Origin: Gemmatimonadaceae bacterium
GTDB taxonomy: Bacteria; Gemmatimonadota; Gemmatimonadetes; Gemmatimonadales; Gemmatimonadaceae
Reading direction: 5' to 3'
Assembly (NCBI GenBank): GCA_017881545.1
Contig: JADGQU010000227.1
Span: 1 to 5,002 of the forward strand
Length of the DNA stretch: 5,002 bases
Part shown: positions 1 to 5,002 of the stretch, piece by piece
How the letters are laid out: each line of letters begins with the position of its first letter
Numbering within the stretch: the first letter of the stretch is position 1
Made by a program: the position numbers and the translations under genes
The notes under the pieces: generated by a model
Told to the model about the DNA's origin: nothing
What the model saw: the letters and a program-made list of their open reading frames with translations, nothing else
Database searches by the model: none

Positions 1-473
1 TCCATATGGTCGTGCGCGCCGACGGGCTGGCCGCCACCATGTCTCGATACCTGATTCGACGGATCGAGGAGAGCCCGAGAATCACATTGCACACGAAGAC
101 CGAAATCGTGGGCCTGGAGGGCGACGACCATCTCGAGCGCGTGAACTGGCGCAACGGAAACGGTAGCACGTCCGAGGGAAAGGATATTCGCCACGTGTTC
201 GTGATGACCGGCGCGACGCCGAGCACTCGCTGGCTCGACGGATGTGTGGTGCTCGACGACCACGGGTTCATAAAGACGGGATCCGATCTCACGCCCGACG
301 AATTGTCTGCCGCGCACTGGCCACTGGCCCGGCCGCCGCATCTTCTCGAGACGAGCAAGCCCGGAGTGTTTGCCGTCGGGGACGTGCGGGGTGGCAACAT
401 CAAGCGCGTGGCATCAGCGGTAGGAGAGGGATCGATTGCGATTTCTTTCGTGCATCAGGCGCTTCAGGAGTAG
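1..473 (+). CDS. Thioredoxin-reductase-like FAD-dependent oxidoreductase, C-terminal part (5' end outside window)
   Basis: The reading frame is open from position 3 and ends at TAG 471-473, giving 156 visible residues. The gene very probably starts upstream, so the ATG at position 6 is internal. Visible residues 1-20 match the end of the pyridine-nucleotide domain (V-V-R-A-D-G-L, then M-S-R-Y-L). Residues 66-75 carry the T-G-A-T-P turn, and residues 121-145 carry the FAD-binding signature G-V-F-A-V-G-D-V-R followed by a conserved A-V-G-E-G-S helix, typical of thioredoxin reductase C-termini. The segment H-W-P-L-A-R-P-P-H-L-L-E-T (105-117) is characteristic of the variant that I recall being fused to an N-terminal cyclic-nucleotide-binding or receiver domain; that fusion cannot be seen here. 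The redox-active CxxC, if present, would also lie off the left edge. Only 3 nt separate this gene from the next one, so they are likely co-transcribed. The family is confident; the electron acceptor is unknown. Confidence 0.9.
   Translation, partial: HMVVRADGLAATMSRYLIRRIEESPRITLHTKTEIVGLEGDDHLERVNWRNGNGSTSEGKDIRHVFVMTGATPSTRWLDGCVVLDDHGFIKTGSDLTPDELSAAHWPLARPPHLLETSKPGVFAVGDVRGGNIKRVASAVGEGSIAISFVHQALQE
465..470 (+). promoter_or_regulatory. Shine-Dalgarno for the molybdopterin oxidoreductase gene
   Basis: CAGGAG lies six bases before the ATG at 477 and within the last codons of the upstream flavoprotein, immediately before its TAG. It fixes the 477 start and points to translational coupling of the two genes. 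Confidence 0.8.
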
Positions 474-476
474 AAC

Positions 477-1097
477 ATGGCGCTGATCTCGCGAGGCTTT
501 CGCGGTAGAAAGCAATCTGCTGAAGTTGCTGGTCGGCTTCCTCCAGGGCAGTACGAGACGCGGGATTTTCCGGTGCTCTCAGCGGGCCCGACTCCACGCA
601 CGGCGCTTACTGCCTGGGACTTTACGCTACGAGGCGCTGACGGCCGAACCGCCCGCTGGACCTGGGATGAGTTCACGGCGCTCCCGCGTCAGACGACCAC
701 GAAGGACATCCACTGCGTGACGAAGTGGTCCAAGTTCGACACTGTGTGGGAAGGCATCTCGGTAGACACGCTTCTCTCGGAAGCCGCAGCGAAGGGAGTC
801 GTGGCAGCCCCCTACGTGCTCGCGAGATGCGACGGCGGATACACCACCAACGTGCCGCTCGCGGACGTAACCGGCGGAAAGGCGTGGGTCGCGTTCATGT
901 ACAACGGCGCGCCGCTCCCCCCGGAACATGGCGGCCCCGCGCGTCTGCTCGTGCCACACCTCTACTTCTGGAAAAGCGCGAAGTGGGTACGCGAGCTGCG
1001 CTTGTTGGAAAGTGATGAGCCCGGGTTCTGGGAATCGCTGGGTTACCACAACTACGGTGATCCCTGGCGCGAGCAGCGCTACGCCGGCGACGAGTGA
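477..1097 (+). CDS. Sulfite oxidase-like molybdopterin-dependent oxidoreductase (soluble, Moco domain only)
   Basis: A 206-residue protein made of one oxidoreductase molybdopterin-binding domain (sulfite oxidase / MsrP fold). The N-terminal block L-P-P-G-Q-Y-x-T-x-D-F-P-V-L-S-A-G-P-T-P (21-40) is typical of the short 'sulfite oxidase-like' family. Cys80, in D-I-H-C-V-T-K-W, is the expected molybdenum ligand. The block H-G-G-P-A-R-L-L-V-P-H-L-Y-F-W-K-S-A-K-W (151-170) matches the conserved pterin-binding region. There is no Tat twin-arginine plus hydrophobic signal and no membrane segment, so it should be cytoplasmic, unlike MsrP (YedY). It also lacks the heme b5 and C-terminal dimerisation domains of classical sulfite oxidases. 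The start is supported by CAGGAG six bases upstream. Its stop overlaps the GTG start of the FAD reductase gene, which is the likely electron partner. Sulfite as substrate is not established; another S- or N-oxide is possible. Confidence 0.92.
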   Translation: MALISRGFRGRKQSAEVAGRLPPGQYETRDFPVLSAGPTPRTALTAWDFTLRGADGRTARWTWDEFTALPRQTTTKDIHCVTKWSKFDTVWEGISVDTLLSEAAAKGVVAAPYVLARCDGGYTTNVPLADVTGGKAWVAFMYNGAPLPPEHGGPARLLVPHLYFWKSAKWVRELRLLESDEPGFWESLGYHNYGDPWREQRYAGDE

Positions 1098-1873
1098 GTC
1101 CCGTTGGCATCGGGCAAAAAATCTCCTGGCGCGTCGCCACCGTGATCGACGTTGTGCCAGAGACGCAAAGGACACGGACGCTGGTCCTCGATGTGCCGGA
1201 TTGGCCCGGCCACAGCGCCGGACAGCACGTAGACGTGCGACTGACGTCGGAAGACGGCTACCAGGCGGAGCGCAGCTACTCCATCGCATCGCCGCCCGAG
1301 GACGCTCGGCTTTCCCTGACCGTCGAACAACTCAAAGATGGGGAAGTATCACCGTACCTCTCCGAAGAGTTGAGAGCGGGAGATACGATCGAGCTCCGTG
1401 GTCCCATCGGCGGATACTTCGTTTGGGACATTCCGGTGGGCGGGCCGCTCTTCCTTGTCGCCGGCGGCTCCGGAATCGTGCCCCTGATGGCGATGCTGCG
1501 TCATCGGAACGCCGCTCTTGCCAAGAGTGGCGACGCCCGACACATGATACCGGCGCGACTGCTGTACTCGTCGCGCCGATGGGACGAGGTGATCTATCGG
1601 GACGAGCTCGCCCGTCTGGCAGCGTCGGATCCAACGCTCGAGGTCGTGCACACGCTCACGCGCGACCGGCCCGAGGGCTGGACAGGCTTCACGCGCAGGA
1701 TCGACCGCGAGATGCTCGAAGAAGTCGCCTGGCCGCCGAGTGAGCAGCCGCGTGTATTCGTTTGTGGCCCGACGCCATTGGTTGAATCAGCCGCTAACGC
1801 GCTGGTGGAGATTGGACACCAGCCGGCGCTCGTAAAGACTGAACGCTTCGGCCCCACTGGAGGGTCGGTCTAG
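1094..1873 (+). CDS. Ferredoxin reductase-like FAD/NAD(P)H-binding oxidoreductase
   Basis: A 259-residue protein of the ferredoxin-NADP reductase superfamily, transferring electrons between NAD(P)H and FAD. The FAD domain spans about residues 11-112, with the R-S-Y-S flavin motif at 60-63 and G-P-I-G-G-Y-F at 103-109. The pyridine-nucleotide domain spans about 117-255, with G-G-S-G-I-V-P (124-130), L-L-Y-S-S-R (156-161) and C-G-P-T-P-L-V (224-230). The protein ends at T-E-R-F-G-P-T-G-G with no 2Fe-2S domain, so it must pass electrons to a separate partner. The start is GTG at 1094, overlapping the upstream stop as GTGA with no good Shine-Dalgarno, so it is probably translated by coupling to the molybdopterin gene. 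That fixed adjacency supports a two-component enzyme in which this subunit is the reductase. The direction of electron flow and NADH versus NADPH preference cannot be read from sequence. Confidence 0.92.
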   Translation: MSPVGIGQKISWRVATVIDVVPETQRTRTLVLDVPDWPGHSAGQHVDVRLTSEDGYQAERSYSIASPPEDARLSLTVEQLKDGEVSPYLSEELRAGDTIELRGPIGGYFVWDIPVGGPLFLVAGGSGIVPLMAMLRHRNAALAKSGDARHMIPARLLYSSRRWDEVIYRDELARLAASDPTLEVVHTLTRDRPEGWTGFTRRIDREMLEEVAWPPSEQPRVFVCGPTPLVESAANALVEIGHQPALVKTERFGPTGGSV

Positions 1874-1883
1874 CAGGTAGAAA

Positions 1884-1904
1884 CCTTTTCCGGGCAGAAA
1901 GGAG
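1884..1904 (+). promoter_or_regulatory. Shine-Dalgarno of the DUF6510 gene inside a small potential hairpin
   Basis: AAAGGAG (1898-1904), five bases before ATG 1910, is a strong ribosome binding site and sets that start. CCTTTT at 1884-1889 can pair with GAAAGG at 1897-1902 (one G-T wobble, 7-nt loop), covering most of the Shine-Dalgarno. The site is clear; the hairpin is short and A/T-rich, so its effect is uncertain. Confidence 0.6.
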
Positions 1905-1909
1905 CGACC

Positions 1910-2230
1910 ATGAAGAGGGCTTCGAGTGATTCGCACAAGCCAGGTAATAAGGCTACACGTCCGAGCGACGCGCATCGGGTAGATGGAAATGCCGCGGCCG
2001 GAATCCTGAGCGAAGTATTCGTTTCGGATGTCACGGCGGCGCGCGCACGGTGCGCCGGGTGCGGAAAGACGCGGACAGTTGCCGCTTTGCTCGTCTACGC
2101 CCACGGCATGGGAACGGTCATGCGTTGTCCGGGATGCGACTACGTCGTGATGCGTCTCGTGCGCACGCCGACGCACGTGTGGCTCGATGCAACTGGCGCC
2201 ACCTCCATCGTCATGGCGGCCGAGCACTGA
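1910..2230 (+). CDS. DUF6510 family zinc-ribbon protein
   Basis: A 106-residue protein. Residues 1-23 are polar and probably disordered. The conserved part starts at D-G-N-A-A-A-G-I-L-S-E-V-F (25-37), the typical opening of DUF6510 proteins. Two CxxC pairs, Cys48/Cys51 (C-A-G-C) and Cys73/Cys76 (C-P-G-C), are spaced as a four-cysteine zinc ribbon. The end of the family domain is near T-H-V-W-L-D (88-93). No membrane segment or signal peptide is seen. The gene lies 36 nt after the FAD reductase gene. As I recall, DUF6510 genes commonly sit beside this same sulfite-oxidase-like and ferredoxin-reductase-like pair, mainly in Actinomycetota, which suggests a role tied to that enzyme. The biochemical function is unknown; a metal or redox sensor, an assembly factor or a small electron-transfer partner are all possible. 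Zinc binding is predicted from cysteine spacing only. Confidence 0.88.
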   Translation: MKRASSDSHKPGNKATRPSDAHRVDGNAAAGILSEVFVSDVTAARARCAGCGKTRTVAALLVYAHGMGTVMRCPGCDYVVMRLVRTPTHVWLDATGATSIVMAAEH

Positions 2231-2235
2231 TGCAC

Positions 2236-2274
2236 TCAGGTTTCACCAGCTCGACATAATCCAGAAACCAGGAG
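2236..2274 (+). promoter_or_regulatory. Shine-Dalgarno of the UBP zinc finger gene next to an inverted repeat
   Basis: AGGAG (2270-2274), six bases before ATG 2281, sets the start. Immediately upstream, GGTTTC (2239-2244) and GAAACC (2264-2269) form a perfect 6-bp inverted repeat with a 19-nt loop. Past one A-A mismatch, two further pairs (C2237-G2271, T2236-G2272) would reach into the Shine-Dalgarno. A regulatory role is only a possibility. Confidence 0.5.
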
Positions 2275-2280
2275 AGTCTC

Positions 2281-2550
2281 ATGCTTGGCGCGCCGTGTGC
2301 TCACATCGCAGCGATCACCACCGTCAAGCTGCCGAAAAAACGGGTGTGCGAAGAGTGCGTCAAGATCGGCGCATCATGGGTTCATCTCCGAACCTGCCAG
2401 GAATGCGGCAAGACCCTCTGCTGCGACGACTCGCCCAACAAGCACGCGTCGAAGCACGCGCATGCTAGCGGTCATCCGGTGATTGCATCGGCCGAGCCGG
2501 GGGAACGGTGGCTGTACTGCTATCCTGACGACGCGTTTTTCGAATACTGA
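2281..2550 (+). CDS. UBP-type zinc finger domain protein
   Basis: An 89-residue protein that is essentially one UBP-type (ZnF-UBP) zinc finger. Candidate ligands run in the family order: Cys6-x-His8, Cys23-x-x-Cys26, Cys39-x-x-Cys42, Cys47/Cys48, His55, His59, His61 and His65, with H-A-S-G-H-P-V-I (61-68) a near-invariant block. The aromatic end W-L-Y-C-Y (77-81) follows the finger. In eukaryotes this domain binds the free C-terminus of ubiquitin in deubiquitinases and HDAC6. Bacterial single-domain versions are common but uncharacterised and have no obvious ubiquitin partner here. There is no signal peptide or membrane segment. I recall such genes often lying near thioredoxin-reductase-like flavoproteins like the one at the left edge, which would fit a shared redox-linked job (inference). 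Its TGA overlaps the next start as TGATG, so the two are probably co-translated. Confidence 0.9.
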   Translation: MLGAPCAHIAAITTVKLPKKRVCEECVKIGASWVHLRTCQECGKTLCCDDSPNKHASKHAHASGHPVIASAEPGERWLYCYPDDAFFEY

Positions 2551-3497
2551 TGGTCAACAAGCACCTACTCCGTGAAAGGCTGCAACTGACCGAAGCGCGC
2601 CCGGCCACATGCCTCAACTGCGGCGCATCGCTCACGGGGCCGTTTTGCCCAGAGTGCGGCCAGCGGGACATTCCGGCATATCCGAGTGTGCGCGAGCTCC
2701 TCATGGACGCTTTCGCGGAGTTTTCTGGATGGGACGGACGGGTCGCTTCCACCCTGGAAGCACTCATTCGCCATCCGGGAGTGCTGACTCACGAGTTTCT
2801 CGAGGGACGGCGGGCACGATACATCTCCCCGCTCCGCCTGTACCTGACGGCGAGCCTCGTGTATTTCGTTCTCGCCGCCTCCGCACCCGACGTCAGACTG
2901 GGGCCGGTCAAGGGTCAGGGATTGCAAATCGGCGTCACGACAACGCCTGACAATCGCCCGGTCTCACGCCCGGAGCGAGTTGCTAACGTCGCCAGGCAAT
3001 CATTCGAGCAGGAGACGGTGACTCAGGCGGACAAGGAAGCGGCGCTCAAGGATATCGAGCGGGCCCCTGCGTTGATGCAGCCATTTCTCCGACGCGCTGT
3101 CTCTGATCCCGGAGGATTCAAGCGCGGCCTTCTCGAGACCATGCCGCGAATGCTGTTCGCACTGCTGCCGATTTTCGCGGGAATCGTCGCCCTCTTCTAT
3201 CGCGGCAGGAAATACCCGGAGCATCTCTACTTTGCCATCCACCTTCACGCCTTCATCTTCCTTGCACTCGCTGTGAGCGAGCTGACCAAGTTCACGAAGG
3301 TGCCGGCCCTCGTGGCCATCGCGAGCCTGATCGCGGTATGCTGGATTCCGATCTATGCAACGCTCGCTTTCCGGCGGGTGTACGGCGGGTCGCTCGCCCG
3401 GACGCTGGCCAAGGAAGTGGCGATAGGGACACTCTATGCAATCACGGCGGCGGCGGGGTTCATCGTCATGATCTACTGGGTGTCGATCGCGACCTGA
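2550..3497 (+). CDS. DUF3667 family membrane protein with N-terminal zinc ribbon
   Basis: A 315-residue protein. Residues 21-36 form a zinc ribbon (Cys21-x-x-Cys24 and Cys33-x-x-Cys36, as C-L-N-C and C-P-E-C-G), followed by the DUF3667 signature region: P-S-V-R-E-L-L (45-51), L-I-R-H-P-G-V-L-T (72-80) and the G-R-R-A-R-Y-I-S-P-L-R-L-Y (86-98) lead into the first membrane helix. Predicted helices are at about 95-112, 198-216, 226-245, 251-273 and 289-311, with a soluble, charged loop at about 113-197. The function of DUF3667 proteins is unknown. The ATG at 2550 shares its A with the stop of the UBP zinc finger gene and has no Shine-Dalgarno of its own, so translation is probably coupled to that gene. 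The ribbon most likely faces the cytoplasm (inferred from the lack of a signal peptide). Confidence 0.88.
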   Translation: MVNKHLLRERLQLTEARPATCLNCGASLTGPFCPECGQRDIPAYPSVRELLMDAFAEFSGWDGRVASTLEALIRHPGVLTHEFLEGRRARYISPLRLYLTASLVYFVLAASAPDVRLGPVKGQGLQIGVTTTPDNRPVSRPERVANVARQSFEQETVTQADKEAALKDIERAPALMQPFLRRAVSDPGGFKRGLLETMPRMLFALLPIFAGIVALFYRGRKYPEHLYFAIHLHAFIFLALAVSELTKFTKVPALVAIASLIAVCWIPIYATLAFRRVYGGSLARTLAKEVAIGTLYAITAAAGFIVMIYWVSIAT

Positions 3498-3519
3498 GTA
3501 CTTCCCTTGAGCAGTTTCC

Positions 3520-5002
3520 TCACACGCGTGGTTCGACCTTGATCAGCTCGCTCGCGCCCACATGCCGCGGTACCGGGTGCTCAGCAGTGCGGCGCTTGTA
3601 TACGCCGAACTTGGTCAATACCCATTCTCTCCACTCGTCGAGAATCTCATAGAACGTCGGGATCACGACGAGCGTCAACAGCGTCGATGTGATCACGCCG
3701 CCGATCACCGCGCGCCCGAGCGGCGCACGAAACTCGGCGCCTTCCCCGATGCCGAGCGCGACCGGAAGCATGCCGGCGATCAACGCCAGCGTCGTCATCA
3801 TGATCGGACGGAGACGAATCGCGCCCGCCTGAATCAGCGCTTCGCGCCTCGGCATTCCGTCCTTCTCGCGGGCCCATTTGGCGAAATCGATGAGCAGAAT
3901 CGCGTTTTTGGCGACGATCCCCATCAATAGGATCACTCCGATCAGACTCATGATGTTGATCGTCGTGCCGGTGATCATGAGTGCCAGCATCACTCCGATG
4001 AGCGAAAGCGGCAGGGAGATCATGATCGCCAGCGGCTCGAGGAACGAGCCGAACTGCATCACGAGGATCAGGTACATGAGCATCACCGCGATTCCGAGCG
4101 CCGCGAAAATCCGTCCGAACACCTCGTTCTGACTGTCTACTTCTCCGCCTTGCGTCATGTGCACGCCGGGCGGAAACGTGATCTTTGCGATTCGGGCGTT
4201 GACGTCCTTCATCACTTCAGTCAGCGAACGATTCGATGTGTTCGCCTGAACGGTCACGACGAGATCTCCATTGAGGTGGGTGATCTGCGCCGGTCCCAAC
4301 CCCTGCGAAACCGTCGCGATCTGGCCCAGAGGCAACGTTCTCGGTTGACCATCGGACCCGGTCACCACGAGGGGAAGCTGTTCCAGATCAGCAGCGCGCT
4401 GTCTGGACTCCGGGGCAAAGCGCACGTTTACTTCACGTGTCTCGTCGCTCGGGTCAACCCAGTCCCCGGCCTTGATTCCGGCGAATGCCGGACGCAGAGC
4501 CTGAGCCACCTGCCCCACGGTCACTCCGAGCGTACCAGCCAATCCGCGATCGATCTCGACGTTGAGCTCTGGCTTCTGGCCTTTGGTCGAAAGCCCGACA
4601 TCCACCGCGCCCTTTACCTGTTTCACCTGCTCGGCGATCGCTTCAGCAGTCGTCGCCAGTTGCTGCGAAGTGCCACCGCGCATTTCGATCTGGATCTGCT
4701 TCTGCGCCCCCTGAAAGTCGTTGGTGAACACGGACATAGTCGCGCCGCCGATGTGCCCGACTTCCTCGCGTAGCACACGACCGAAATCCTCGGCGCCGAT
4801 GCTGCGATCAGCTTTGGGTACCAGTCGCACGTAGATATTCCCATTGTTCACGTCGCCCGTGCTTCCGCCGAGCGTCGTAAAGGTGAAGCGGACTTCCTTG
4901 TGCGTGCGCGCGGCCTGAGCCGCCTCCTCAGCCTTGATCCTCGTGTAGGCGAGATTCGACCCTGGCGGAGTTTCGATAGCGATGTTGACCTCCGACTGAT
5001 CC
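3520..5002 (-). CDS. RND efflux transporter permease subunit, C-terminal part (5' end outside window)
   Basis: The - strand frame is open from the right edge to TGA at 3520-3522, giving 493 visible residues of a protein that is normally about 1,030-1,060 long. The GTG near 4851 is internal, because the frame continues upstream with T-P-P-G-S-N-L-A-Y-T, a conserved RND porter motif. Fragment residues 1 to about 290 are the second periplasmic loop (porter and docking regions). Five helices corresponding to TM8-TM12 follow at about 297-317, 323-345, 350-374, 397-418 and 429-453. TM10 carries the proton-relay lysine in V-A-K-N-A-I-L-L-I-D-F (Lys365 of the fragment, equivalent to AcrB Lys940), and TM11 has R-L-R-P-I-M-M-T-T. 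The TM4 aspartates lie off-window. It is an inner-membrane proton-driven pump that would act with a periplasmic adaptor and an outer-membrane channel, implying a diderm host. It resembles the drug/hydrophobe (HAE-1) type more than metal pumps; the substrate is unknown. It converges on the DUF3667 gene. Confidence 0.95.
   Translation of the reverse strand, partial: DQSEVNIAIETPPGSNLAYTRIKAEEAAQAARTHKEVRFTFTTLGGSTGDVNNGNIYVRLVPKADRSIGAEDFGRVLREEVGHIGGATMSVFTNDFQGAQKQIQIEMRGGTSQQLATTAEAIAEQVKQVKGAVDVGLSTKGQKPELNVEIDRGLAGTLGVTVGQVAQALRPAFAGIKAGDWVDPSDETREVNVRFAPESRQRAADLEQLPLVVTGSDGQPRTLPLGQIATVSQGLGPAQITHLNGDLVVTVQANTSNRSLTEVMKDVNARIAKITFPPGVHMTQGGEVDSQNEVFGRIFAALGIAVMLMYLILVMQFGSFLEPLAIMISLPLSLIGVMLALMITGTTINIMSLIGVILLMGIVAKNAILLIDFAKWAREKDGMPRREALIQAGAIRLRPIMMTTLALIAGMLPVALGIGEGAEFRAPLGRAVIGGVITSTLLTLVVIPTFYEILDEWREWVLTKFGVYKRRTAEHPVPRHVGASELIKVEPRV

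Noticed and set aside
627..1289. Open - strand frame of 220 codons across the molybdopterin gene
   Set aside because: Arginine-rich antisense product with no motif; the + strand genes there are well supported.
928..1743. Long open + strand frame of 271 codons overlapping the molybdopterin and FAD reductase genes
   Set aside because: Its translation is arginine-rich and low in recognisable motifs, and it covers two genes with clear family signatures in another frame. Long shadow frames are expected at this GC content.
2043..2055. GCGCAC-G-GTGCGC palindrome
   Set aside because: It lies inside the DUF6510 coding region around the first CxxC codons and is explained by GC-rich codon use; no T-tract or operator context.
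2231..2259. Possible promoter: TGCACT and CATAAT with a 17-nt spacer before the UBP finger gene
   Set aside because: The -35 box matches the consensus at only three of six positions, and the host's promoter consensus is unknown.
3508..3522. TGAG/CTCA inverted repeat between the convergent genes as a terminator
   Set aside because: The stem is only 4 bp with a 7-nt loop and no T-run, too weak for an intrinsic terminator.
4150..4773. Open + strand frame of 207 codons antisense to the RND gene
   Set aside because: The opposite strand encodes a conserved RND periplasmic domain without interruption; the antisense translation shows no domain.

Overview
The window looks like ordinary bacterial chromosome of fairly high GC (roughly 60% by eye), densely packed, with no mobile element, CRISPR array, tRNA or rRNA visible. 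The protein types (a thioredoxin-reductase-like flavoprotein with a sulfite-oxidase-like and a ferredoxin-reductase-like partner, DUF6510, a bacterial UBP-type zinc finger, DUF3667 and an RND pump) fit a soil or environmental bacterium. Gemmatimonadota is my best guess from the look of the DUF3667 and RND proteins, with Actinomycetota-like gene order in the redox part. This is an impression, not a computed placement.

Layout. Positions 1-3497 hold six genes on the + strand, spaced like one transcription unit: (1) the C-terminal 156 residues of a thioredoxin-reductase-like FAD/NAD(P) oxidoreductase; (2) a 206-residue soluble molybdopterin oxidoreductase of the sulfite oxidase type, 3 nt downstream; (3) a 259-residue ferredoxin-reductase-like FAD/NAD(P)H protein whose GTG start overlaps the previous stop; (4) a 106-residue DUF6510 zinc-ribbon protein; (5) an 89-residue UBP-type zinc finger protein; (6) a 315-residue DUF3667 membrane protein with an N-terminal zinc ribbon, whose ATG overlaps the stop of gene 5 by one base. 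Converging on this block across a 22-nt gap is the C-terminal part of an RND efflux permease (3520-5002, - strand), which runs off the right edge.

How the genes may work together. Genes 2 and 3 read as an electron-transfer pair: the FAD protein would take hydride from NAD(P)H and exchange electrons with the molybdenum protein. Both appear cytoplasmic, and their substrate is not known from sequence. The upstream flavoprotein and the three downstream cysteine-rich, probably zinc-binding proteins suggest a redox or thiol-linked module, but that link is inference from gene order. The RND gene is probably an unrelated transcription unit.

Most worth a second look: three different predicted zinc-binding proteins in a row directly after a redox operon; short hairpins at or next to the ribosome binding sites of two of them; and loss of the usual NADPH-recognition motif in the flavoprotein. 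I did not find a clearly new defence, mobile or RNA system.
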